Assembly (NCBI GenBank): GCA_021801645.1
Contig: JAJYXT010000020.1
Span: 1 to 43,017 of the forward strand
Length of the DNA stretch: 43,017 bases
Origin: a bacterium
GTDB lineage: Bacteria; Chloroflexota; Dormibacteria; Aeolococcales; Bog-877
Reading direction: 5' to 3'
Both the position numbers and the translations under genes were made by a program. Under the pieces are notes generated by a model. That model made no database searches and had not been told where the DNA came from. It worked only from the letters and a program-made list of their open reading frames with translations. Positions 22,787-32,572 of this stretch are shown here, piece by piece; the first letter of the stretch is position 1, and each line of letters starts with the position of its first letter.

Positions 22787-24468
22787 GCTGGCTCCGGCAC
22801 CATCTCGATGGCATGCACCGGGCACTGCTCGAAGCAGCTGCCACACCCAGTGCAGCGGTCGTAGTCGAAGCGGTAGCGGAGACCCTCGCCCAGCTTGATG
22901 ACCGCGTCCTCCGGGCAAGAGCCCAGGCAGCCATCGCACTCGAAGCAGTTGCCGCAGGAGAGGCAGCGGCCGGCCTCGAACTCAGCCGCCGCCGGCGTGA
23001 GCCCCCCGACCACCTCGTCGAAGCCGGCCACCCGCGACTGTACGGGCAGGACGGGCTGCTGGCGCTGGTGGGCATCGCCGAAGTACCAGAGGTGGAGTCC
23101 TGCGAAGGCCGCCTCAGGGTGCTTGGCCGGGGGCGAATCAACCCGTCCAGAGAGCCAGGCGTCGATGTTGCGCGCCGCCTTCTTGCCATGGCCGACCCCC
23201 ACGGTCACGGTCCGCTCGGCGGGGACCATGTCCCCGCCGGCGAAGACACCGGGGCAGCCGGTCATCATGGCGGGGGAGACCCGGACGGTGCCGTCCTTCC
23301 CCACCTCGACCCCGGGTACCCGGCGAAGGAAGTCGGTGTCGCTGTCCTGACCGAGGGCAAGGATGACGGTGTCGGCCGCCAGCTCCTGATAGCGGCCGGT
23401 GGGCTGGGGAAACCCCTTTTCGTCCAGCTCCATCTCCTCCACCTTGAGGGTCGGCCCGTCGAACGCCTTGATGGTCCGCAGCCAGTTGATGCGTACCCCC
23501 TCGCGCTCGGCGTCCTCAGCCTCCTCCTCGTGGGCGGGCATCTGGGCCCTCGTGCGGCGGTACACGATCAGCGCCTCATCCGCGCCCAGCCGCCGGGCGG
23601 TTCGGGCAGCGTCCATGGCGGTGTTGCCCCCGCCGTACACGGCCACCCTCCTGCCGATCAGGGGCCGCTCGCCCGACGCCACGCTTCGCAGGAAGGAGAT
23701 GGCGTCCACGATGCGGCCCGCGTCCTGGGCGGGGATGTCCACCCGCTTGGAGAGGTGCGCTCCCACGGCGACGAACACCGCGTCAAAGCCCCCCTCACGA
23801 CGCTCGGCCTCCAGGTCCTGGACGCGGTGGCCGGTCGTGATCCTCACCCCCAATCGACGGATCCTCTCCACCTCGCCGTCCAGGACCTCTCGCGGCAGCC
23901 GGTAGGAGGGGATCCCGTACCGCATCATCCCTCCGGGCTGATCTCCGGCATCCCGGATCTCCACCTCGTGACCGCGAAGTGCCAGGTGGTAGGCGGCCGA
24001 GAGCCCGCTGGGCCCGGAGCCGACCACCAGCACGCGCTTACCCGAAGGGGCGGCGGCGGGCGCGAACTGCCATCCCCGCTCCAGGGCCAGGTCCCCGAGA
24101 TATCGCTCAACAGCGTGGATGGAGACGGCGTCGTCCAGCTCCGCCCGGTTGCAGACGCTCTCACAGGGGTGGTAGCAGACCCGTCCGTGGACCGCAGGGA
24201 GCGGGTTCTCCGCCACCAGAATCCGCCAGGCCCGCTCGGACCGCCCGGCCGCCTGCTCCGCCAGCCAGGCCTGGATATTCTCCCCAGCCGGGCACCCGGC
24301 GTTGCAGGGCGGAAGCAGGTCGACGTAGACCGGGCGCCGGGTTCGCACCGGGCCCGCCATGACCGCGCCGTGCGCCAGGTCGGGGACCCGCGTCAGGTCC
24401 TCCCCGGCACCGCCCGGACGCTGCGGGCCGACCCGGTCCGGAGCCCCGCCCTCGATCGAAGTTGCCAT
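22783..24468 (-). CDS. GltD/PreT-like FAD-NAD(P) oxidoreductase with N- and C-terminal Fe-S motifs
   Basis: A 561-residue soluble oxidoreductase. An N-terminal Fe-S domain (Fer4_20 type) shows CNAGCPAGENIQAWL at about 55 and CYHPCESVCNR at about 98. FAD binds at GSGPSGLSAAYHL (about 150) and NAD(P) at VYGGGNTAMDAAR (about 280). The tail has two further ferredoxin-like motifs, CLSCGNCFECDGCLGSCP and CTGCGSCFEQCP (about 500-550). It can thus pass electrons between NAD(P)H and ferredoxin-type carriers. Placed first in an operon with overlapping PFOR, it probably exchanges electrons with PFOR's ferredoxin. The ATG at 24468 follows a GGGGGG run. A -10-like TACGAT lies at 24493-24498 on the minus strand. 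A later ATG 37 codons in is an alternative start. Confidence 0.9.
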   Translation of the reverse strand: MATSIEGGAPDRVGPQRPGGAGEDLTRVPDLAHGAVMAGPVRTRRPVYVDLLPPCNAGCPAGENIQAWLAEQAAGRSERAWRILVAENPLPAVHGRVCYHPCESVCNRAELDDAVSIHAVERYLGDLALERGWQFAPAAAPSGKRVLVVGSGPSGLSAAYHLALRGHEVEIRDAGDQPGGMMRYGIPSYRLPREVLDGEVERIRRLGVRITTGHRVQDLEAERREGGFDAVFVAVGAHLSKRVDIPAQDAGRIVDAISFLRSVASGERPLIGRRVAVYGGGNTAMDAARTARRLGADEALIVYRRTRAQMPAHEEEAEDAEREGVRINWLRTIKAFDGPTLKVEEMELDEKGFPQPTGRYQELAADTVILALGQDSDTDFLRRVPGVEVGKDGTVRVSPAMMTGCPGVFAGGDMVPAERTVTVGVGHGKKAARNIDAWLSGRVDSPPAKHPEAAFAGLHLWYFGDAHQRQQPVLPVQSRVAGFDEVVGGLTPAAAEFEAGRCLSCGNCFECDGCLGSCPEDAVIKLGEGLRYRFDYDRCTGCGSCFEQCPVHAIEMVPEPA

Positions 24469-24650
24469 GGATACGCCCCCCTAACCACCACCATCGTACT
24501 AGCCGGGTGGATGACCGGCCCCGGTGGAAATCACGTGCCCGGCGGCCCTCTCAGCGGGATCTAAGGCCGGAGCAGGCGGGGCCAAGGTAAGTTCGGAAGG
24601 TCAGATCGGGGGCCGCGAAGGGCCCGCTTGTGCAAGGAGCAAGACCGAAT

Positions 24651-25085
24651 ATGAAGAGGACGCTGATCCGATGGCTGGCCACCGGGGCCGTGGCAGCAGC
24701 CGCCGCCGGGGTTGGGGTGACCGCCGTCTCGGCTGCCACCGCATCACCATCCACGACCCCAAAGAGTTCGACGGCGCACCACCGCTACGGACTCTTCCGC
24801 CTGCCCAAGGTGGCGGGCGAGGTGGTGTCCGACAGCTCGACCGGGGGCACCGCCGGGAAAGGGGTCTTGGTGATCAAGGAGCCCAACGGCACCGAGGTGA
24901 CCCTGAACCTCCTGCCCCACACCCACGCCTGGAAGTACCAGGGATTCGGCGTCAAGCCGGTGGCTGAGACCGCATCGTCACTGCAGCCCGGCGAGATCGT
25001 CGTGGTTGCCGGGCGCGGTGTGCATGGCAAGAACCACTGGGCGAGGGCGATTCTCGATCTGGGGTTCCAGGCGGCCGGCAGCTGA
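24651..25085 (+). CDS. Small exported protein, possibly DUF5666-like
   Basis: A 144-residue protein. It starts at an ATG eleven bases after AAGGAG and carries a signal peptide (MKRTLIRWLATG, then an Ala/Val-rich core ending VSAATAS). A Ser/Thr/Pro linker follows. The mature part, VAGEVVSDSSTGGTAGKGVL with EVTLNLLPHTHAW and LQPGEIVVVAGRG, looks like a small beta-barrel of the DUF5666/OB type, in which a value-plus-condition pattern repeats. No catalytic residues stand out and no function is proposed. A strong hairpin lies directly behind it. It is transcribed away from the redox operon across 182 bases. Confidence 0.7.
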   Translation: MKRTLIRWLATGAVAAAAAGVGVTAVSAATASPSTTPKSSTAHHRYGLFRLPKVAGEVVSDSSTGGTAGKGVLVIKEPNGTEVTLNLLPHTHAWKYQGFGVKPVAETASSLQPGEIVVVAGRGVHGKNHWARAILDLGFQAAGS

Positions 25086-25098
25086 GCTGATCCTCCCT

Positions 25099-25123
25099 CG
25101 AGCCGGGGCTGCGCCCCGGCTCG
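25099..25123 (+). terminator. GC-rich hairpin, probable terminator
   Basis: CGAGCCGGGGC and GCCCCGGCTCG pair perfectly over 11 bp around a TGC loop, 13 bases after the stop of the small exported protein. There is no U-tract, as is common in high-GC genomes. Confidence 0.6.
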
Positions 25124-25227
25124 CTGGGGGCTGGTCACGGCCCGCGCGGCTGCGGGAGGATGAGGGCTGACCGCCTCTGCCGGCGGCATTACCCCGGGCT
25201 CTCCTTGGGAGAGTGGAGGTGCAGCTC

Positions 25228-25749
25228 ATGGACATCATCCACCTCGCTGTCGCGCCCTGGGACCTGGCGCTCCGTTCGGTCGTCATCTACCTAGCGCTCA
25301 CCTTCGCCCTCAGGCTGTTCGGCAAGCGCGAGCTGGGGCAGATGACGATCTTCGATCTGGTGCTGGTGCTCCTGGTGGCCAATGCCGTCCAGCCCGCCAT
25401 GACCGGGCCGGACAGCTCCTTGCTGGGGGGGCTGGTGATCATAGCCACCCTCTTCGTCCTCAACCTGGCCCTCGGCCTGGCCCGCGTGAGGGTGAGGTGG
25501 CTCGATCATCTGCTGCGCCCCTCCCCAACGGTGCTGGCGACCAACGGCACCTGGAACGTGGCCGCCCTGCGACGCGAGGGGCTGGACCTTGACGAGGCCG
25601 AGATGGCGCTCCGGGAGCACGGAGTGGACGGGGTCGGCGACGCCGAGCTGGTGGAGATGGAGTCGGACGGGAGCGTCAGCGTGGTTCCGAAGCAGGTGGC
25701 CGGACGCCAGCGCCCCAAGCGCCGGGTGCGCGTGGTTCGGCGGCCCTGA
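25228..25749 (+). CDS. DUF421 (YetF/YcaP-like) membrane protein
   Basis: A 173-residue membrane protein. The N-terminal half has three hydrophobic helices with the family signature ALRLFGKRELGQMTIFDLVLVLLVANAVQP (given here only as its landmark residues R-x-FGKRELGQM and DLV). The C-terminal cytosolic half contains PSPTVLATNGTWN and EAEMALREHGV, as in DUF421 proteins. The role is not established. The ATG at 25228 has GGAGG eight bases upstream. A GTG five codons earlier overlaps that GGAGG and is not preferred. The C-terminus is Arg-rich. Confidence 0.9.
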   Translation: MDIIHLAVAPWDLALRSVVIYLALTFALRLFGKRELGQMTIFDLVLVLLVANAVQPAMTGPDSSLLGGLVIIATLFVLNLALGLARVRVRWLDHLLRPSPTVLATNGTWNVAALRREGLDLDEAEMALREHGVDGVGDAELVEMESDGSVSVVPKQVAGRQRPKRRVRVVRRP

Positions 25750-25782
25750 GCGGGTAGCACGTAGAACTCCTCCATGCCCACG

Positions 25783-25801
25783 GGGCACGGGACCGTGACC
25801 C
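25783..25801. terminator. Possible bidirectional hairpin between convergent genes
   Basis: GGGCACGG and CCGTGACCC can form an 8-bp stem with one bulged base and a GA loop. It is located between the ends of the DUF421 gene and the small leftward membrane-protein gene. A second, perfect 14-bp palindrome (CGCCCGCGCGGGCG, 25863-25876) lies right behind the latter gene. Neither has a T-run. Confidence 0.35.
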
Positions 25802-25878
25802 GCTGGTCGTATTCGCTACATCCGCCTCTCAGCTAAAGCGCGGACCGTGGACCGGGCCTACGCGCCCGCGCGGGCGGG

Positions 25879-26019
25879 TCAGAGGGCGTGAGGGGAGTGC
25901 TGATCGCCCCGCTCTTCCCTGCCAGCCTTGCGGAAGATCATGACCCACGCCACCAGCGAGCCGCCCGCCACGAGGAGGAGAGCGGCCAGGGGAAGCGCCA
26001 CCTGCATCGCCGTGACCAT
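25879..26019 (-). CDS. Single-helix small membrane protein, 46 residues
   Basis: A short gene with unusually clear signals. AAGGAGGT lies four bases before the ATG at 26019, and a -10 TACAAT (26046-26051) precedes it. The product has one hydrophobic helix, roughly residues 6-29 (VALPLAALLLVAGGSLVAWV), followed by a basic then charged tail (IFRKAGREERGDQHSPHAL), so the C-terminus is probably cytosolic. I do not recognise the family. It is divergent from the MFS transporter, 150 bases away, and convergent with DUF421. It could be a regulator or partner of a membrane complex, but that is speculation. Confidence 0.65.
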   Translation of the reverse strand: MVTAMQVALPLAALLLVAGGSLVAWVMIFRKAGREERGDQHSPHAL

Positions 26020-26045
26020 CTGAACCTCCTTGCTCGGACAGGTGT

Positions 26046-26051
26046 ATTGTA
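26046..26051 (-). promoter_or_regulatory. -10 element of the 46-residue membrane protein gene
   Basis: TACAAT on the minus strand, 26 bases before the ATG, leaving room for a short leader that holds the ribosome-binding site AAGGAGGT. No convincing -35 box at 16-18 bases. Confidence 0.5.
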
Positions 26052-26169
26052 GTCCCCTTGGTGAGCTGATCGATCCTCGCGTGGGCGGCCCCGCCGCCCC
26101 GGACCCGGTCCCGGCCATGAGCCGGCGCGGCCCCGTGTGCCGCCACCCAAGTGTTCGCAGGAGTCGATC

Positions 26170-27387
26170 TTGAGTTCGCCAGTAGCCCTCGATCCCCGTC
26201 GCGCCCGCCTCGCCCTCTGGGGGCTGGCGGGGGCCGCCTTCACTGATGCCCTGGGGGCGACCATGATCCTGCCCATCCTGCCGCTGTTCCTGCGGCACGG
26301 TGGGGCCTCCTACACGGAGGTGGGGCTGACCACTGCGGCCTTCTGGGGGGCGGGGCTGGTGGTCGGCTACCCCATGGGACGCCTCTCGGACCGTCTGGGC
26401 CGCCGGCGCCTTTTGGTCGGCAGCGAGCTGCTCTATGCCGCTGCCACCGCGGCCTTTGCGCTCACCCCGAGTCCGATCGGGTTCATCCTCCTGCGCGCCG
26501 TCCAGGGCGCCGCCTCCGGGTCGGCCAACGTCCTGGCCCTCTCCCTGGTGGCGGACATCGTTGTCCCCGAGCGGCGGGGCCGCGCCTACGGGCTGTTAAC
26601 CGGGGCCAACATGGCGGGGACCATCGCCGGGCCGATGATCGGCGCCCTGCTCTTCTCCATCTCGGTGGCGCTGACCTTCCTGGTCTCGGCGGCCGCGGCG
26701 GTGCTGGTGTCCGGCATCATCTTGGCGACCGTCCCGGCGGGGAAGGTCGCCGTGAGCCACGCGCGGGAGCCATCCAGGCCGCGGGCGCTCTGGCGGCAGC
26801 GGGGACTCCTCGGGATCCTGCTCTCCTCGATGGCGGTCGGGGTGCTGATCGGGATGTACGACACCCTATGGAGCCTTCTGATGCACTCCCGCCATGCCAG
26901 CAACTTCGAGATCGGGCTATCCTTCACCATCTTCGCCCTGCCCTTCACTGTGGGGTCGTGGCCGGCTGGCTGGCTGGCCGACCGCCTGGACAACCGCCGC
27001 CTGATCCGAGCGGGCATGGTTTTCGCGGGGGCATTTGCCGCCACCTACCCGTTCGTCCCCTCTCCAGTCTGGCTCATCGCCCTCGGAGCGTTCGAAGGGG
27101 TCTTCACTGTGGTGGGGATGCCCGCCCGTCAGGCGATGCTCTCCCGGCTGGTCCCGGCGGAGCAGATGGGACGGGCCCAGGGGATGTACAGCTCCTTCCA
27201 AGTGGGGGCCTCGGCGCTGGCCGCCATCGGTGCGGGGGCGCTGTTCGGGGTGGCTGCACCGCTTCCCTTCGTGGGGACGGCGGTGGTGATGGTGGGCACC
27301 GCCCTGGTGCTGCTTCCCCTCTGGCGCGGGGTGGACGGGCACCCGCGGGCGGCGCGTGAGCCGGAGCGGGCGTCTGCGAGCGCCTGA
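26170..27387 (+). CDS. MFS transporter, 12-helix drug/metabolite type
   Basis: A 405-residue inner-membrane transporter with twelve predicted helices. Motif A is complete between helices 2 and 3 (GYPMGRLSDRLGRRRLL) and repeated in weaker form between helices 8 and 9 (GWLADRLDNRRLI). A motif-C-like GANMAGTIAGPMIGALL occurs in helix 5, a mark of DHA1-type antiporters. The substrate is unknown. The start is the TTG at 26170: GCAGGAG lies six bases upstream, and the earlier in-frame GTG at 26137 adds only hydrophilic residues with no ribosome-binding site. A strong hairpin follows the stop codon. Confidence 0.88.
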   Translation: MSSPVALDPRRARLALWGLAGAAFTDALGATMILPILPLFLRHGGASYTEVGLTTAAFWGAGLVVGYPMGRLSDRLGRRRLLVGSELLYAAATAAFALTPSPIGFILLRAVQGAASGSANVLALSLVADIVVPERRGRAYGLLTGANMAGTIAGPMIGALLFSISVALTFLVSAAAAVLVSGIILATVPAGKVAVSHAREPSRPRALWRQRGLLGILLSSMAVGVLIGMYDTLWSLLMHSRHASNFEIGLSFTIFALPFTVGSWPAGWLADRLDNRRLIRAGMVFAGAFAATYPFVPSPVWLIALGAFEGVFTVVGMPARQAMLSRLVPAEQMGRAQGMYSSFQVGASALAAIGAGALFGVAAPLPFVGTAVVMVGTALVLLPLWRGVDGHPRAAREPERASASA

Positions 27388-27394
27388 CGCGTGA

Positions 27395-27422
27395 GGGCCC
27401 GGCGCCGAGTGGCGCCGGGCCC
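27395..27422. terminator. Perfect 12-bp hairpin shared by two convergent genes
   Basis: GGGCCCGGCGCC and GGCGCCGGGCCC form a perfect 12-bp stem closed by a GAGT loop, between the MFS gene (ends 27387) and satP (ends 27431). Its symmetry lets it act in both directions. No T-run follows on either side. Confidence 0.7.
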
Positions 27423-27430
27423 CGATGACG

Positions 27431-28054
27431 TCAGTTGGTGGGCAGGACGACCCGCTTGAAGCTGGCGTTGGTGACGTCGGCGAAGGACGTGTAGAACGCC
27501 GCGATCGCGGTGAGCAGGCCCACGATGCCGCCGATCTGGGTCCAACCGTGACCGGGGGCGTTGTTGGCCCAAACCCCAATGGCCAGAAGAATGAAGGTCA
27601 CGGCCAGGAGGAAGAAGACCACCATCACCGCCCTGGTGCCGGCCAGCGAGGCGATGAACATGTAGGCGGTGAAAATCCCCCACAGGAAGAGGTAGAGGCC
27701 GATGATCGGCGAAGCGTCAGCCGGGGTAACGGTCTTGGCCCAGACTCCCACCAGCAGGTAGTAGCTGATCCAGAAGAGACCGTAGGAGCTGAACGCCGTC
27801 GCGGCGAAGGTGTTGCCGCGCTTGAACGCCCACATCCCTGCCAGGAGCTGGCCCAGGCCGCCGTAGGCAGCCGCCATGGGGAGGACCGCAGTTGTCGCGC
27901 CGGCGCCGATCATCCCGATGTTGATGAACATCAGCATCGCGGTGGTCATGCCGAACCCGGCCAGACCCAGCGGTGCGGGGTCGGCGATGGCCGGCGTGGC
28001 CTCCTGGGTGTGCATCACGGGCGCCGGCCCAGCGGATGGATTGTTAGCAGCCAT
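27431..28054 (-). CDS. satP: Acetate/succinate transporter, GPR1/FUN34/YaaH family
   Basis: A 207-residue membrane protein with six helices. The family signature appears as DPAPLGLAGFG (usually NPAPLGL), followed by FGGLGQLLAGMW-type sequence (here YGGLGQLLAGMWAF) and GNTFAATAFSSYGLFW. SatP-type proteins carry acetate, often with protons, across the inner membrane. The gene follows acs on the same strand with 59 bases between, so uptake and activation of acetate are likely one transcript. GGAGG lies about 12 bases before the ATG. The 45-residue N-terminal tail is hydrophilic and Pro/Ala-rich. Confidence 0.93.
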   Translation of the reverse strand: MAANNPSAGPAPVMHTQEATPAIADPAPLGLAGFGMTTAMLMFINIGMIGAGATTAVLPMAAAYGGLGQLLAGMWAFKRGNTFAATAFSSYGLFWISYYLLVGVWAKTVTPADASPIIGLYLFLWGIFTAYMFIASLAGTRAVMVVFFLLAVTFILLAIGVWANNAPGHGWTQIGGIVGLLTAIAAFYTSFADVTNASFKRVVLPTN

Positions 28055-28113
28055 TGACTATTTGAACCTCCGTCGGGTTGATCTCGACTGATGGTGCACC
28101 GAACTTGCCTTGG

Positions 28114-30078
<1,965 letters not shown>

Positions 30079-30272
30079 ACCACCCTCCTGACTTACCCAC
30101 GCGCCTGATCCACCTCCCCGCAGACGGCACCGAGCCGCGCCGGAACGCGGTTCGGGTGCAGGGTAGCCCCCGCGAGGGGCTCAGCGGAGAGGGACACGCC
30201 GAGCGGTCCGAATCCGCGGCCGAGCGGCAGGAGCTTCGGGGGGAGCGGTTGCACTGGCGGGGGTCCCGGTGG

Positions 30273-31469
30273 ATGATTCGCGCCATGCCCTGGCCCGCGC
30301 TGGTGGGAATCGAGGCGGTGTTCACCGCTCTGGCGGCCTTGCTGGTGCACCGCCGGCTCCGGCGGCGTCCCTTCGCCTTCAACACCGCGGAGGAGAGGGC
30401 GACCTTGAGAACCCTGGCGTTCGCCACCTCCGCGGTCGCCAGCCTGCGCCAGGGGCTGGACCGCAAGACCGCGGTCAAGGTGCTGCGCTCACTGGTCCCC
30501 CAGTCCGGCGGGATGGCGGCCGCCATCTACGACGCCCGCCAGCTGCTCGCCTACCAGCCCGCCGCGGGCAGCCGGGCCGATGGCCACACCCGCCATCTCG
30601 AGAGGGACTCGGCCGCCTTCCTCTCCGCGCTGGAGTCGGGGCGGACCCAGATGGTGCGCCTGCACGCCCAGGAGCCCACGGACTGCCCCCTGCGCGTGGC
30701 GGTGGTTGCTCCCATCACCCTCGACGACCATCCGGTGGCAGCCCTCGTCACCTACCACGGGGGGGAGCCGAGCCCCGCCCAGCTGCGGGTGACGGCCGAC
30801 CTGGGCGAGCTGCTGGCCACCCAGCTGAGGCTCCAGCGGGCCGACCAGCAGCAGGCGGCGCTGGTGCGCTCGGAGCTGCGCGCCCTGCGGGCTCAGATCT
30901 CCCCCCACTTCATCTACAACCTGCTCACCACCATTGCCAGCTTCGTGCGCAGCGACCCGGAGCGCTCCCGGGAGCTGCTGGTGGAGTTCGCCGACTTCAG
31001 CCGCCGCGCCTTCGCCGGCCCCAGCTCGGAGTTCACCACCCTGGCCGACGAGCTTGTCTACGTCAACCAGTACCTCAACCTGGAGCAGGCCCGATTCGGA
31101 GAGCGGCTCCAGGTGCGCTACCACATCGAGCCCGAGGTGCTGAGCACCGTGGTGCCGGCCCTTCTGATCCAGCCCCTGGTGGAGAACGCCGTGAAACACG
31201 GGATCGAGCAGCGGCGCGGCCGGGGCACCGTGGCGGTTGAGGCGACCGACCAGGACGACGAGTGCTGGATCTGCGTGCGCGACGATGGCGAGGGGTTCCC
31301 GGGAGGGATGGAGCTGGCCGACCAGCAGGGGGCGCTGGGCAACATCCACCGCCGGCTCACCCACGTGTTCGGCCCCGGACACGGGCTGGAGGTGGTATCC
31401 CGTCCCGGGGAGGGGACAACGGTCACGGTGCGGGTGCCCAAGTACCGCCCTGGGGTGAAGGCCTCGTGA
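30273..31469 (+). CDS. LytS-type sensor histidine kinase
   Basis: A 398-residue kinase. One N-terminal transmembrane helix (about residues 6-24) is followed by a GAF-like sensory region (about 50-190). The His_kinase domain (PF06580) has the phospho-acceptor at H212 in QISPHFIYNLLTTI, then LLIQPLVENAVKHGIE (N box) and DDGEGFPGG and GNIHRRL (G boxes). It should phosphorylate the response regulator encoded one base downstream. ATGs at 30273 and 30285 are both possible; neither has a strong ribosome-binding site. The frame is open to 30156, but that part lacks membrane or domain character. Location between acs and an acetate-type symporter suggests it senses acetate, pyruvate or a related acid. 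Confidence 0.9.
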   Translation: MIRAMPWPALVGIEAVFTALAALLVHRRLRRRPFAFNTAEERATLRTLAFATSAVASLRQGLDRKTAVKVLRSLVPQSGGMAAAIYDARQLLAYQPAAGSRADGHTRHLERDSAAFLSALESGRTQMVRLHAQEPTDCPLRVAVVAPITLDDHPVAALVTYHGGEPSPAQLRVTADLGELLATQLRLQRADQQQAALVRSELRALRAQISPHFIYNLLTTIASFVRSDPERSRELLVEFADFSRRAFAGPSSEFTTLADELVYVNQYLNLEQARFGERLQVRYHIEPEVLSTVVPALLIQPLVENAVKHGIEQRRGRGTVAVEATDQDDECWICVRDDGEGFPGGMELADQQGALGNIHRRLTHVFGPGHGLEVVSRPGEGTTVTVRVPKYRPGVKAS

Positions 31470-31470
31470 G

Positions 31471-32223
31471 ATGAGTGAGGTCTCGATGTCGGCCCTGGTG
31501 GTCGACGACGAGGCGCCGGCACGCCACGACCTGGGCTACCTCCTGAGGCGCTCACCCCGGATCGGGGAGGTGCGCGAGGCGGAGGACACCCCGAGCGCCA
31601 TGGACCTACTGCGGGCCGCCCCGGCCGACGTGGTCTTCCTGGACATCCAGATGCCCGACCTGGACGGCCTGCAGATGGCCGAGCTGCTGAAGGCTCTGCA
31701 GCCCAAGCCCCAGGTGGTCTTCGTCACCGCCTTCGAGCAGCACGCGGTGGAGGCCTTCCAGCTGGCCGCCTTCGACTACCTGCTGAAGCCGGTGCGGGCG
31801 GACCGGCTCACCCTCACCCTGGAGCGGCTGGCAGCGGCGCGGAGCGAGGTGGCCCGCGGCCCGGCGCGGCCGGAGGAGCTGGCCTGGGCGGAGTCCCGGC
31901 TGGCGGTGGTCCACCGCGGGCAGACCCTGCTCCTTTCAGTGCAGGACATCCGCGTGGGGGAGGTCTCCGGCGACCGGGTGGCGCTGATCACCGCTGAGGG
32001 CCGCTACCTGGCGCGCCTCCGCCTTCAGGAGCTGGAGGCCAGGCTCAGCCGGCAGGGCTTCCTCCGGGTGCACCGCCACTACCTGGTCAACCTGCGCCAC
32101 GTGACCGCGGTGGAGACCTTCTTCAACAACACCTTCCTCCTGCGGCTGGACGGGGTCCCGGGACTGGCAGTTCCGGTCTCCCGCCGCCACGGCCAGCAGC
32201 TCCGCAGCGCCCTGGGGCTCTGA
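31471..32223 (+). CDS. LytTR-family response regulator
   Basis: A 250-residue regulator. The receiver domain (residues 5-120) has the acidic pocket VVDDEAPAR, phospho-acceptor D58 in VVFLDIQMPDLDG, the Thr in VFVTAF and Lys in YLLKPV. The C-terminal LytTR DNA-binding domain (about 145-248) reads FLRVHRHYLVNLRHV, the canonical signature. The ATG follows the kinase stop after one base, so it is the kinase's partner. LytTR proteins usually bind pairs of short direct repeats. Likely targets are the downstream symporter operon and perhaps acs-satP, an inference from position. Confidence 0.95.
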   Translation: MSEVSMSALVVDDEAPARHDLGYLLRRSPRIGEVREAEDTPSAMDLLRAAPADVVFLDIQMPDLDGLQMAELLKALQPKPQVVFVTAFEQHAVEAFQLAAFDYLLKPVRADRLTLTLERLAAARSEVARGPARPEELAWAESRLAVVHRGQTLLLSVQDIRVGEVSGDRVALITAEGRYLARLRLQELEARLSRQGFLRVHRHYLVNLRHVTAVETFFNNTFLLRLDGVPGLAVPVSRRHGQQLRSALGL

Positions 32224-32224
32224 G

Positions 32225-32563
32225 GTGCGCCCGGAGGGCCGTCTGACCCCGCCGCCACCGTCATCTTCCGGGCTGCGGGAGTTCTCCGAGCAGACTGAGG
32301 TCGGGGGGATCTTCCTCCAGGCCCTGATGCGTCGCCAGTTGCGGCTGAGCCTGGGAGTGGCCGCGGTCTTCTTCGCCTTCCTGGCGGCCCAGCCGCTCCT
32401 CTCCACCTTGTGGAAGCCGTGGACCAGGTGGGACGTCGCCGGGGTGCCCGTGACCTGGGTGGTGCTCGGAGTCCTCTCCTACCCGCTCCTAGTGTGGCTG
32501 GGGCGGCACTACGTGCGCCGGGCCGAGGAGGTGGACGAGGAGTTCACCGACCTCCTGCGCTGA
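32225..32563 (+). CDS. DUF485 membrane protein, symporter partner
   Basis: A 112-residue protein with two transmembrane helices at about 43-61 and 73-92. The DUF485 pattern is visible: LMRRQLRLSLGVAAVFF, then VPVTWVVLGVLSYPLLVWLG and ending YVRRAEEVDEEF. Such proteins are encoded directly before acetate-type sodium:solute symporters (as YjcH is before ActP in E. coli) and probably assist them. The GTG start is one base after the regulator's stop. Confidence 0.9.
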   Translation: MRPEGRLTPPPPSSSGLREFSEQTEVGGIFLQALMRRQLRLSLGVAAVFFAFLAAQPLLSTLWKPWTRWDVAGVPVTWVVLGVLSYPLLVWLGRHYVRRAEEVDEEFTDLLR

Positions 32564-32572
32564 GGGCTCCCG

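Noticed and set aside
21305-22864. 519-codon open frame on the plus strand opposite PFOR
   Set aside because: High GC keeps antisense frames open. The product is Gly/His/Pro/Arg-rich without domain patterns, while the minus strand encodes a complete PFOR with all motifs.
22813-24564. 583-codon open frame on the plus strand opposite the GltD-like gene
   Set aside because: Antisense shadow of a gene with clear FAD, NAD(P) and Fe-S motifs; composition is not protein-like.
30165-30181. Six-base hairpin AGCCCC/GGGGCT between acs and the LytS kinase gene
   Set aside because: Short, in GC-rich DNA where such pairs are frequent, and not placed as a terminator or operator of either gene.
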